Positions 1 to 5,020 of a stretch of DNA of 5,809 nt are shown here, one piece after another. A model generated the notes under the pieces. The model saw nothing but the letters and a program-made list of their open reading frames with translations, was not told the origin of the DNA and ran no database searches. Within the stretch, counting starts at the first letter, position 1; the number at the start of each line of letters is the position of its first letter. Position numbers and translations under genes: made by a program. Origin of the DNA: Pseudomonadota bacterium. GTDB lineage: Bacteria; Desulfobacterota; Desulfovibrionia; Desulfovibrionales; Desulfovibrionaceae. The stretch covers positions 1 through 5,809 of the forward strand of contig JAEXTU010000203.1 in the NCBI GenBank assembly GCA_023453335.1. Direction: 5' to 3'.

Positions 1-105
1 GGGGAGGCCAAGGCCTGGACCGGTGGCGCCCGCCGGGTCGGGCGGATAGGGTTCTGCACCCTTGATCCCTAGATAGCTATGGAGCGATCCAAGTCAAGGC
101 ACGAT

Positions 106-119
106 CGGCCCAGGGGCCG
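106..119 (-). terminator. Weak hairpin after the membrane-protein gene
   Basis: CGGCCC and GGGCCG form an inverted repeat with two bases between them, so about five pairs and a four-base loop in practice. It lies just past the stop codon of the minus-strand membrane-protein gene. No T-run follows on the minus strand, so intrinsic termination would be poor. A second small hairpin (AGGGT at 48-52, ACCCT at 58-62) lies further downstream and also lacks a T-run. Either could be a Rho-dependent end or chance in GC-rich DNA. Confidence 0.25.
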
Positions 120-121
120 GC

Positions 122-979
122 TCACCCGCGGTAGGAATGGTAGAAGGCGTTGTAGGCCAGGGTCAGGCAAACCGCGAATCCGGCCGCGGCCACGCCCACG
201 ATGGCGCCCAGTTCGTGGGGGGCGGTGAGGGCCAGGCGGATCAGCAGGGTGGACACCGCGAACCCGGAGTTGCGGAACACCGCCCGGAACGAGGGCAGGA
301 AGATCTGGGACACCAGCACCAGGAGGATGTCGGCGAATATGAGCAGGGTGTACAGGGCCGGGAAGAACTCCACGGTCTCGCCGTGGTGGAGCATCTGCCA
401 GGCGTCAAATCCGGCCAGGCCGGCGAACAGCCCGAGCATGAGCAGGGCGATGAGCTTCTTGGTGGCCACGTAGCGGTAGAGAGCCACCGGGTTCTTGATC
501 TCCTCCTTGTGCCGTTGCAGCCGGTAGTAGAGGCCCAGGATCACGAACACCGCCAGGGCGGCTACGGCGCTGGTCCCGATGCGGATGGCCACGTCCGCGT
601 GCCCGCCCAGGGCCACGGGCTCGGCCAGCTCCACCAGCTCCTTGAAGGAGTTGCGCAGGAGGATGAGGGCCAGGATCTCGAACTGCTTGCCCACGGACTT
701 GGCGATGGAGCACGGCAGGGTGAAGATGAGGCCGATGACCTCCAGGGTGAGCACCAGGGTGAAGGCCAGGCTCACCGAGTGGAAGTGGTTGTCCGGGGTG
801 AGCGCGGCCAGCGGGGCGGGCATGAGCCCGTGCCGGTTGAGCTCGATGCCCAGCAGGGAGAGCACGAACACCGCCACCAGCCCGCCGGCCACCGCCTGCT
901 GGGTGCGGCGGTGCTCCCAGAACACGTGCAGGGGATCGAAGAGATGGGTAGTGGCTTCGAACAGGGAATTGATCAGCAT
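122..979 (-). CDS. Polytopic membrane protein of unknown function, downstream of hemerythrin
   Basis: I do not recognise this 285-residue protein. It has about six hydrophobic segments, near residues 28-47, 66-89, 132-152, 176-196, 205-228 and 256-280. They are separated by short loops, two of them basic and charged (around 152-164 and 229-238), which suggests an inner-membrane protein. There is no signal peptide and no catalytic motif I can name. A hydrophobic stretch with charged ends at 100-118 could be a re-entrant or amphipathic helix. The ATG at 979 lies 13 bases after the TGA of the hemerythrin gene on the same strand. Only a weak G-rich stretch stands in for a ribosome binding site, which fits co-transcription and perhaps translational coupling. 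The tight pairing suggests a shared oxygen- or iron-linked role, but that is inference. Real coding is well supported by length, hydrophobic pattern and codon use; function is open. Confidence 0.85.
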   Translation of the reverse strand: MLINSLFEATTHLFDPLHVFWEHRRTQQAVAGGLVAVFVLSLLGIELNRHGLMPAPLAALTPDNHFHSVSLAFTLVLTLEVIGLIFTLPCSIAKSVGKQFEILALILLRNSFKELVELAEPVALGGHADVAIRIGTSAVAALAVFVILGLYYRLQRHKEEIKNPVALYRYVATKKLIALLMLGLFAGLAGFDAWQMLHHGETVEFFPALYTLLIFADILLVLVSQIFLPSFRAVFRNSGFAVSTLLIRLALTAPHELGAIVGVAAAGFAVCLTLAYNAFYHSYRG

Positions 980-992
980 GGCCGCCCCCGGT

Positions 993-1400
993 TCAGAACA
1001 CGCCGCGGGCGTTGAGGTACCCGCCCAGGAGCCGGTCGGTGCCGGTGGTGTGGCTGCGGAACCAGCCCACCAGGTAGTTCAGGATCTCCGCGGACAGGGT
1101 GTCCTTGCCCTCGATGTACCCGGTGAAGAAATCGATGGCCTGCAGGCTGCAGCCCATGTGTTCGGCCACGTGGCGGTCGTGCGCCGCATAGGTGTGGCGC
1201 TTCATGAGCCCCTCCTCCAGTGCGAAGTGGCCCAGAGTGTACTCGCACAGGCGGCGCACCACCTTCTCCAGGGCCGGGCGGTCGCCGCCGGCCTGGTAGG
1301 CGTCGAAGACCTGGTTGATGAGGACCACCAGCTCCTTGTGCTGGGCGTCGATGGCCTGCACCCCGACGGCCATGGACTCGTCCCATTCGATGATCGGCAT
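993..1400 (-). CDS. Bacteriohemerythrin (single-domain O2-binding di-iron protein)
   Basis: A 135-residue cytoplasmic protein that matches the hemerythrin fold along its whole length. All seven expected di-iron ligands are present in order: His21, the HxxxE pair His58/Glu62, the HxxxH pair His77/His81, and the HxxxxD pair His117/Asp122. It begins with the typical segment I-E-W-D-E-S-M-A-V-G. Single-domain bacteriohemerythrins bind O2 reversibly at the di-iron site and are linked to oxygen storage, delivery or sensing in microaerobic and anaerobic bacteria. The ATG at 1400 is preceded by CCAGGAG at good spacing, and the family N-terminus starts exactly there. The open frame continues far upstream, but only as the antisense of the divergent gene. 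The gene has a likely promoter and a 5' hairpin of its own and probably leads a two-gene operon with the membrane protein. Confidence 0.96.
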   Translation of the reverse strand: MPIIEWDESMAVGVQAIDAQHKELVVLINQVFDAYQAGGDRPALEKVVRRLCEYTLGHFALEEGLMKRHTYAAHDRHVAEHMGCSLQAIDFFTGYIEGKDTLSAEILNYLVGWFRSHTTGTDRLLGGYLNARGVF

Positions 1401-1416
1401 TTCTCGCTCCTGGTAC

Positions 1417-1438
1417 GGCCTTCCGGGCAGGGAAGGCC
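1417..1438 (-). repeat. Perfect inverted repeat in the hemerythrin leader
   Basis: GGCCTTCC (1417-1424) and GGAAGGCC (1431-1438) form a perfect 8-base inverted repeat around a 6-base loop. It sits just upstream of the hemerythrin ribosome binding site. If the promoter at 1445-1473 is right, transcription begins at about 1438, so this hairpin would be the very 5' end of the mRNA. It could protect the message, or it could be a protein operator on DNA. No T-run follows, so it is not a terminator. Confidence 0.6.
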
Positions 1439-1444
1439 ATCCCT

Positions 1445-1473
1445 CCCATAGCCATTCGACCCCGGCTTGGCAA
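1445..1473 (-). promoter_or_regulatory. Candidate sigma70-type promoter for the hemerythrin operon
   Basis: On the minus strand TTGCCA (1473-1468; five of six to TTGACA) is followed by a 17-base spacer and TATGGG (1450-1445; the first three bases match TATAAT). Spacing and position suit a start at about 1438, giving a leader of roughly 38 bases. The -10 element is only half consensus, so this is a moderate call. Confidence 0.4.
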
Positions 1474-1483
1474 GGCCGGCGGC

Positions 1484-1512
1484 TTGCGGCCGAGCCTGAA
1501 CTGGGGCATACA
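1484..1512 (+). promoter_or_regulatory. Weak candidate promoter for the TM2-like gene
   Basis: TTGCGG (1484-1489), a 17-base spacer and CATACA (1507-1512) give correct geometry but only about half-consensus boxes. It is the best candidate I see on the plus strand of the divergent intergenic region. Confidence 0.25.
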
Positions 1513-1550
1513 GGACACGCGCGGCACCGCGCTCCCCGGAGGGAAAGGCA

Positions 1551-2399
1551 ATGGAGGAGAAGAGCGTCCCCGACGCCATCCGCGAACTGGAAGACGATTT
1601 CGCCGCGGGCCGCATCGGCAGCAAGGAATTCGTGCGGGCCATGAAGGACCTGCTGGCCCGGCGCACCCCGGGCCCGGCCCGCCAGGCCGAAACCTGGACC
1701 GCCCCGCCCGCCTCCGCCGCCCCTCCGGATGGGCAACCCGCGGCCACGGCCGAAAAGCCGCCCACCGCCGGTCAGGCCACCACTCCGCCGGCCCAGCCCA
1801 AGCCCAAGCCCGCGGCCCCGGCCGTGGACAATCCCTGGAACCAGCCCGACCTTCCCCCCATCCGCATGGCCCAGGCGGCCAAGGCTGGCGAGCCCAAGCC
1901 CCGGGTCATCGTCAAGGGCGCCGCGCCCTGGGACAAGGAAGAAGAATCCATGCGCTTCGAGTCCGTGGCGGAACTGGAGCGGCGCAGGGCCACCGGCGGC
2001 ATCATCCACGACGGCTCGGGCGTGCTGCGCGAGCGGCTGGCCTCCCTGGCCGACGAGGAGGTCAAGGAGCTTCTGGTGGCCAAGGACCCCAACCAGGCCG
2101 CCCTGCTCTCCCTGCTGCTGGGCGGCGGCGGCCAGTTCTACCTGGGCAAGACCTGGTCCGGCGTCGCCTTCCTGGCCGCCTACCTGGCGGGCCTGGCCGG
2201 GCTCCTCCTGGGCGAGACCTGGGTGCTCTACGCCCTGGTGCCGATCCAGGTCCTCTCCGCGGCCCTGGCCCAGCGCGATGCCCAGGCCCGCAACCTGAGC
2301 ATCGACCAGAAGCGCTCCGCGGGCGAGCGCATGCGCATGCACCGGGAGACCTCCTTCGACCCGGACAAGGCTGTGCGCACCACCAACAAGCTGGGTTGA
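1551..2399 (+). CDS. TM2-like membrane protein with SHOCT-like N-terminus and Pro/Ala linker
   Basis: A 282-residue protein in clear segments. Residues 7-37 form a short charged helical stretch of SHOCT type (acidic helix, G-R-I-G turn, K-E-F, then a helix ending in L-L-A-R). Residues 38-103 are a low-complexity linker rich in Pro and Ala. Residues 130-180 are soluble, charged and helical. Residues 181-240 hold two hydrophobic helices joined by G-G-G-Q-F-Y-L-G-K, which closely resembles the TM2 domain core (small residues, then F-Y-L-G). Residues 241-282 are a basic, polar tail. TM2 domains are paired membrane helices of poorly known function, and SHOCT modules are thought to mediate protein contacts. 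The start is supported by GGAGG eight bases before the ATG. The gene appears monocistronic, since the terminator after it mainly serves the opposite strand. The domain names rest on motif resemblance by eye. Confidence 0.85.
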   Translation: MEEKSVPDAIRELEDDFAAGRIGSKEFVRAMKDLLARRTPGPARQAETWTAPPASAAPPDGQPAATAEKPPTAGQATTPPAQPKPKPAAPAVDNPWNQPDLPPIRMAQAAKAGEPKPRVIVKGAAPWDKEEESMRFESVAELERRRATGGIIHDGSGVLRERLASLADEEVKELLVAKDPNQAALLSLLLGGGGQFYLGKTWSGVAFLAAYLAGLAGLLLGETWVLYALVPIQVLSAALAQRDAQARNLSIDQKRSAGERMRMHRETSFDPDKAVRTTNKLG

Positions 2400-2402
2400 C
2401 GC

Positions 2403-2438
2403 AAAAAAGCCCCCGGAAGAGCGCTCTCCCGGGGGCTT
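2403..2438 (-). terminator. Intrinsic terminator between convergent genes
   Basis: AAGCCCCCGG (2407-2416) pairs perfectly with CCGGGGGCTT (2429-2438). The loop contains the palindrome AGAGCGCTCT, which can extend the stem. On the minus strand the stem is followed by six T residues (2408-2403), so it is a textbook terminator for the rhodanese-like gene. In the plus direction only a short T-poor tail follows, but the hairpin lies just after the TGA of the TM2-like gene and may help end that transcript too. Confidence 0.9.
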
Positions 2439-2453
2439 CTGCGTCCAGTTCGG

Positions 2454-2981
2454 CTACTTGCCCGCTTCCACCGGATAGTTCATGCCCTTCCAGGCGAAGA
2501 TGCCGCCGGAATAGCGGTACACGTTCTTGTACCCGAGCTTCTTGGCCCAGGCCGCGCCGTTGTGGGAGCGGGTGCACTTCACGAACCCGCAGTAGATGAT
2601 CAGGAGCTTGTCCTTGTCCGCGCCGAGCAGGGCCTCGTAGTCGGCCTGGGACTTGCCGTCGGTCTCCTTGCTGTCCCACTCCTTCATGTCCGGGATGGGG
2701 AAGAGGAACTGCCTGGCCCCGGGCACGTGCTCCTTCTGGTAGCTGTCCGCAAAGGGCATGGTGTCCACGATAAGCATGTCCTTCTTCTCGTCCATCCACT
2801 TCTTGAGTTCCTCGGTGGTGACCAGGCCGTAGCCGCCGGCCACCGCCTCGCGGGCCAGCTTCACCGCGGCGGCCTCCTTGGCCACTTCGTCCTCGAACTG
2901 GTTGCCGGCCTTGGCCACGGCCGGGGCCAGGAGCATCAGCACGGCCAGCAGGACGAGCCCTTTCCCGATCAGTGCGCGCAT
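2454..2981 (-). CDS. Secreted rhodanese-like domain protein
   Basis: A 175-residue protein. Residues 1-25 look like a Sec signal peptide (basic start, hydrophobic core, A-K-A before the likely cut), so the mature protein should be periplasmic. A single rhodanese domain spans about 50-172. It begins at L-V-T-T-E-E-L, continues through I-V-D-T and the H-V-P-G-A-R motif, and ends with the Y-S-G-G-I-F-A-W signature. The expected catalytic cysteine is Cys121 in I-I-Y-C. The active-site loop, C-G-F-V-K-C-T-R-S-H-N, is longer than the classical C-x-x-G-x-R-S loop and carries a second cysteine, Cys126. Rhodanese domains carry sulfane sulfur as a cysteine persulfide; the actual donor and acceptor here are unknown. 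The start has a purine-rich ribosome binding site (GGGAGAAGGAAG) and overlaps the end of the upstream MauE-like gene by 13 bases, indicating coupled expression. A strong terminator follows. Confidence 0.93.
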   Translation of the reverse strand: MRALIGKGLVLLAVLMLLAPAVAKAGNQFEDEVAKEAAAVKLAREAVAGGYGLVTTEELKKWMDEKKDMLIVDTMPFADSYQKEHVPGARQFLFPIPDMKEWDSKETDGKSQADYEALLGADKDKLLIIYCGFVKCTRSHNGAAWAKKLGYKNVYRYSGGIFAWKGMNYPVEAGK

Positions 2982-3487
2982 TCTTCCTTCTCCCTTGGTT
3001 TGACGTGGAAAACCGACAGCACCGACGCCAACCGCCGCCCCCAGTCCCGGTGGGCCAGCTTCCAGGCCAGGAGGTACCCCGCGCCGGCCAGGAAGCAGAG
3101 ATCGCGCCACAGGGAGGTCCACAGGCCGTGGAAGGCCCGGGCCTCGGGCTCGTCGGCGCCGAAACAGCCGCAGTCGATGTCCAGGCCCAGGCGCAGGGCA
3201 TGGGCCAGAATGGCGATGAACACGAGGAGCAGGCCGGTGATGGCCGGCAGGGCAAAGCGCAGATCCAGGAGCAGGCCCAGCCCGGCGGCCACCTCCAGCC
3301 CGGCCAGGAGCAGGGCCAGGGGCAGGGCCGCCCCTTCCGGGGCCAGGCCCAGAGCCTTGATGGTCACCACCAGGGCGCTGGGGTCCAGCAGCTTCAGGCT
3401 GCCCGAGGCCACGAAGACCCCGGCCAGGACCACCCGGATGCCCAGGCATGGCCAGGGGGAATCCCATATCCTGCGCAGGTTCGGCAT
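2969..3487 (-). CDS. MauE/DoxX-type redox membrane protein
   Basis: A 172-residue membrane protein with four hydrophobic helices, near residues 15-31, 53-74, 78-98 and 125-143. It shows the MauE-type pattern: A-S-G-S-L-K-L-L-D-P after helix 1, a Glu at 65 within helix 2, and D-C-G-C-F-G (Cys106, Cys108) after helix 3. MauE-type proteins are linked to disulfide or thiol chemistry at the membrane, classically in maturation of methylamine dehydrogenase. No methylamine genes are visible here, so a general thiol-redox role is more likely. The next gene, encoding a secreted rhodanese-like protein, overlaps its 3' end by 13 bases. The pair may pass electrons or sulfur between the membrane and the periplasmic protein; this is inference. 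The ATG at 3487 has only a weak ribosome binding site. The gene begins 40 bases after the methyltransferase-like gene on the same strand, so read-through from that gene is plausible. Confidence 0.88.
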   Translation of the reverse strand: MPNLRRIWDSPWPCLGIRVVLAGVFVASGSLKLLDPSALVVTIKALGLAPEGAALPLALLLAGLEVAAGLGLLLDLRFALPAITGLLLVFIAILAHALRLGLDIDCGCFGADEPEARAFHGLWTSLWRDLCFLAGAGYLLAWKLAHRDWGRRLASVLSVFHVKPREKEECAH

Positions 3488-3527
3488 TCCCGCTGCCTAG
3501 CATGCGGGCAGGACTGGGAAAAATCGT

Positions 3528-4250
3528 TTAATCGGATTGCACGGGGGGGATGGCATCGGGAAATGCGATGCCCTCACCCCAGGGGAGTCGATGCACCAGG
3601 GGGACCAGGGTTTCGGGGAACACGAACTCGGCGTTGCGGCCCAGGCAGAACAGGCCCCAGCCCTTGAGCACCCGGCGGCGCGAGGGCTTCACCGGATAGG
3701 CCGGCAGGTGCAGGACTCCGGCCGCCCCGGCCAGGCAGGGGGCCACGTTCCGGAGAGAGCACTCCCGGCCGCGTTGAGTGGCATAGGCGAACTCGTCCCG
3801 GTCCGGCACCTTGAGCCCGGACAGGAGCAGAAAGCAGGCCTGGAACCGCCCGGCCACGAAGGCAATCTCCTCGAAGAGCCGGCGCTCCCCGCCGCCGCCC
3901 AGGGCCGAGAGGTAGAAGAGCACGTCCCGGCCGAAGAGGTAGGGCTTGTCATGGGCCAGGAGGTCCAGGAACTCGGCCGGGGCGCGGTTGTGCAGGTAGA
4001 GGTTCTTGATGCCCTCGGCCCGGTTGCCCACGTCGAAGCACTTGTCCGGGCCGGGCTCGCAGGCCAGGAACTCCTTGCCCGGGTAGCGGCGGGCCTCGGC
4101 GGCCAGGGTCAGCGCCGCGCCGTCGCCCGCGCCGAGCACGTACTCGCAGCCCTCCAGCACCGCGTCGAGCAGCGCAGCCAGGGAGGGGTCCTCGGCGAAC
4201 CCCTTGCCCAGCCCCTTGCGGCGACGAAACAGTCTGCTGACGAATCCCAT
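3528..4250 (-). CDS. Degenerate class I methyltransferase-like protein, function unknown
   Basis: A 240-residue soluble protein starting with a basic segment (R-L-F-R-R-R-K). Residues 35-72 look like the start of a Rossmann-type SAM-methyltransferase fold: a strand ending in V-L-G-A-G-D-G, a helix, then F-L-A-C-E-P-G with an acidic residue where SAM ribose would be bound. A later hydrophobic strand (D-V-L-F-Y-L-S-A-L, 109-117) and another at 138-146 fit the fold. I see no N-P-P-Y-type or other substrate motif, so the reaction cannot be stated, and catalysis itself is uncertain. I chose the ATG at 4250, not the TTG at 4310. A good promoter at 4282-4310 would place the RNA start near 4275, downstream of that TTG, and the TTG falls inside its -35 box. 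The ribosome binding site is weak. The gene may be co-transcribed with the MauE-like and rhodanese genes, 40 bases downstream. Confidence 0.75.
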   Translation of the reverse strand: MGFVSRLFRRRKGLGKGFAEDPSLAALLDAVLEGCEYVLGAGDGAALTLAAEARRYPGKEFLACEPGPDKCFDVGNRAEGIKNLYLHNRAPAEFLDLLAHDKPYLFGRDVLFYLSALGGGGERRLFEEIAFVAGRFQACFLLLSGLKVPDRDEFAYATQRGRECSLRNVAPCLAGAAGVLHLPAYPVKPSRRRVLKGWGLFCLGRNAEFVFPETLVPLVHRLPWGEGIAFPDAIPPVQSD

Positions 4251-4281
4251 GGCTCTCGCTGTGTGCTCCCCGGTCCATCCG

Positions 4282-4310
4282 GTTATTCCCTCTTCCGGCC
4301 AGCGAATCAA
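4282..4310 (-). promoter_or_regulatory. Candidate sigma70-type promoter for the methyltransferase-like gene
   Basis: On the minus strand TTGATT (4310-4305), a 17-base spacer and AATAAC (4287-4282) match four of six bases in each box with ideal spacing. It lies between the terminator at 4322-4354 and the ATG at 4250, so the downstream gene would not depend on read-through. The predicted leader is about 25 bases. Confidence 0.5.
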
Positions 4311-4321
4311 CCCCTTCCGGC

Positions 4322-4354
4322 AAAAACAAACCGCCCCGGGTATCCCCGGGGCGG
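4322..4354 (-). terminator. Strong intrinsic terminator of the small-RNA unit
   Basis: CCGCCCCGGG (4331-4340) pairs perfectly over ten bases with CCCGGGGCGG (4345-4354) around a four-base loop. On the minus strand the stem is followed by TTTGTTTTTG (4330-4321). The plus direction has no T-run. It must end a minus-strand transcript that starts between here and the plus-strand gene at 4549, since no protein gene lies between them on that strand. Confidence 0.9.
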
Positions 4355-4373
4355 GCTGCGAAATTCGTCTGGA

Positions 4374-4442
4374 GGTTGCCTCCCGACGCGCCTGTCCAGG
4401 TTTGCGACATGGGTTGCCGTGTCACCTCACTACGCGCCGTCC
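4374..4442. repeat. Two-copy composite repeat inside the candidate small RNA
   Basis: On the plus strand the blocks GGTTGCC, ACGCGCC and GTCC occur twice in the same order. Copy 1 is 4374-4397, with a 5-base gap after the first block and one extra T before GTCC. Copy 2 is 4412-4442, with a 13-base gap. Eighteen block bases are shared exactly. In the RNA this reads as GGAC, GGCGCGU, GGCAACC, repeated. It suggests an internal duplication or two equivalent binding units. Confidence 0.6.
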
Positions 4443-4489
4443 GACACTTGCCCGGCCCGCCGCACGGGCCGGCGTCCGGGCATGCTGTC

Positions 4490-4517
4490 AGAATAAGCCT
4501 TCCGGTCCGGGAGTCAA
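4490..4517 (-). promoter_or_regulatory. Sigma70-type promoter of the candidate small RNA
   Basis: On the minus strand TTGACT (4517-4512; five of six) is followed by a 16-base spacer and TATTCT (4495-4490; four of six). In such GC-rich surroundings this is one of the best promoter matches in the window. It points at the structured region and the terminator at 4322-4354. The -35 box lies about 30 bases from the divergent start codon at 4549, so the two units share their control region. Confidence 0.65.
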
Positions 4518-4548
4518 GCGCCTTGCCAGCAAGTTCCCGGCCGTGTAC

Positions 4549-5019
4549 ATGCGGCCCATGCCGCCGCCCGCCGCCCGCCTCCTGGACCTCCACCCCCTGC
4601 TGCGCCGCCTGTCCGGCCAGGCCATCTGGAACCTGCTGGAGGAGGAGGGGCTGTCCGAGGACCACATCGCCCTGGCCCTGGACCGCTTCGAGGCGGCCAA
4701 GGCGGCCTGCGTGGATCTGCTGGCCCGGGCCGCGGACCCGGCCCAGCGCGCGGCCCGGCCCTGGGTGCTCCTGCGCCTGGCCCCGGGACTGCCGGCCTGC
4801 CCGGGTTGCGCCGCGCTGCACCACACGGTCCTGGCCGCGGACCACCCGGACCTGGCCGGGCTCATCCCGCCCTTCGGCCTGGGCTGCGCCCTGGCGGCCG
4901 AGCTGGCCGGGGAGGCGGACCTGGCCGGGCTGGCGACCGCGCCGCTGCGCCGGGAGCTGCTGCCGGCCCGGGAGCTGTTCTGCGCCGCCCGGGGCCTGGA
5001 CCCCGACTGCCGGATCTGA
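4549..5019 (+). CDS. Hypothetical cysteine-containing protein with a CPxC...PPxGxxC pattern
   Basis: I do not recognise this 156-residue protein. Residues 10-65 are helical and charged. Residues 82-113 hold a pattern that looks like a metal site: C-P-G-C (Cys84, Cys87), A-L-H-H just after it, then P-P-F-G-L-G-C (Cys113). The spacing and the P-P before the last cysteine recall the small cysteine/histidine domain at the end of Mu F-type phage head proteins, but the rest does not, so this is only a resemblance. Further cysteines are at 145 and 154. The start is uncertain: the ATGs at 4549 and 4558 and the GTG at 4543 all lack a clear ribosome binding site. The open frame extends upstream through the small-RNA region but loses coding character there. 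The TGA is one base from the stop of the convergent small gene. Confidence 0.7.
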   Translation: MRPMPPPAARLLDLHPLLRRLSGQAIWNLLEEEGLSEDHIALALDRFEAAKAACVDLLARAADPAQRAARPWVLLRLAPGLPACPGCAALHHTVLAADHPDLAGLIPPFGLGCALAAELAGEADLAGLATAPLRRELLPARELFCAARGLDPDCRI

Positions 5020-5020
5020 G

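Larger units (their letters stand above)
4322..4483 (-). ncRNA. Candidate structured small RNA, about 160 nt, class unknown
   Basis: The minus strand carries a promoter at 4490-4517 with a predicted RNA start near 4483, and an intrinsic terminator ending near 4322. In between no reading frame has a ribosome binding site and the codon use of the neighbouring genes. From the 5' side the predicted hairpins are an 8-pair GC stem (arms 4452-4459 and 4465-4472), a 5-pair stem (4419-4423 with 4443-4447), a short stem (4393-4396 with 4406-4409), a 5-pair stem with loop TTG on the plus strand (4371-4375 with 4379-4383), and the terminator. An internal two-copy repeat is listed separately. I see none of the core motifs of SRP RNA, tmRNA or RNase P RNA. 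The 5' and 3' ends do not pair, unlike 6S RNA. A regulatory leader of the downstream gene is the main alternative, but that gene seems to have its own promoter. Coordinates are inferred from the promoter and terminator only. Confidence 0.6.

Noticed and set aside
1..72. Possible 3' tail of a plus-strand gene entering from the left edge
   Set aside because: All three plus frames are open from base 1 and end within about 72 bases, so none can be preferred and no motif is recognisable.
137..1015. Long plus-strand frame opposite the membrane protein
   Set aside because: Its product is Gln/Gly/His-rich low complexity, typical of the antisense of a GC-rich gene; the minus strand encodes a clear membrane protein there.
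1468..1487. Sigma54-type promoter suggested by TGGC and TTGC
   Set aside because: The distance between the two elements is too long for a -24/-12 promoter.
993..2342. Much longer minus-strand frame that would extend hemerythrin at its N-terminus
   Set aside because: The extra part is the antisense of the TM2-like gene, is Gly-rich low complexity, and the hemerythrin start at 1400 has a good ribosome binding site.
2562..3667. Long plus-strand frames opposite the rhodanese and MauE-like genes
   Set aside because: They are mirror frames of well-supported genes and have no recognisable domain.
4321..4410. Minus-strand ATG at 4410 opening a frame through the terminator
   Set aside because: It reads through the terminator stem, continues out of frame into the methyltransferase-like gene, lacks a well-spaced ribosome binding site and does not share the third-position G/C preference.
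4370..4420. c-di-GMP (GEMM-type) riboswitch, suggested by GGCAACC and CGCAAA and by the nearby GGDEF gene
   Set aside because: The tetraloop stem, the receptor and the spacing of the conserved blocks are missing; the resemblance is limited to short words.
4484..4512. SRP RNA core, suggested by CCGGAAGG on the minus strand
   Set aside because: The rest of the conserved SRP hairpin is missing and the word lies upstream of the predicted RNA start, between the -35 and -10 boxes.
4204..4548. N-terminal extension of the plus-strand gene at 4549
   Set aside because: The upstream frame crosses the antisense of the methyltransferase-like start and the small-RNA unit and has no coding character.
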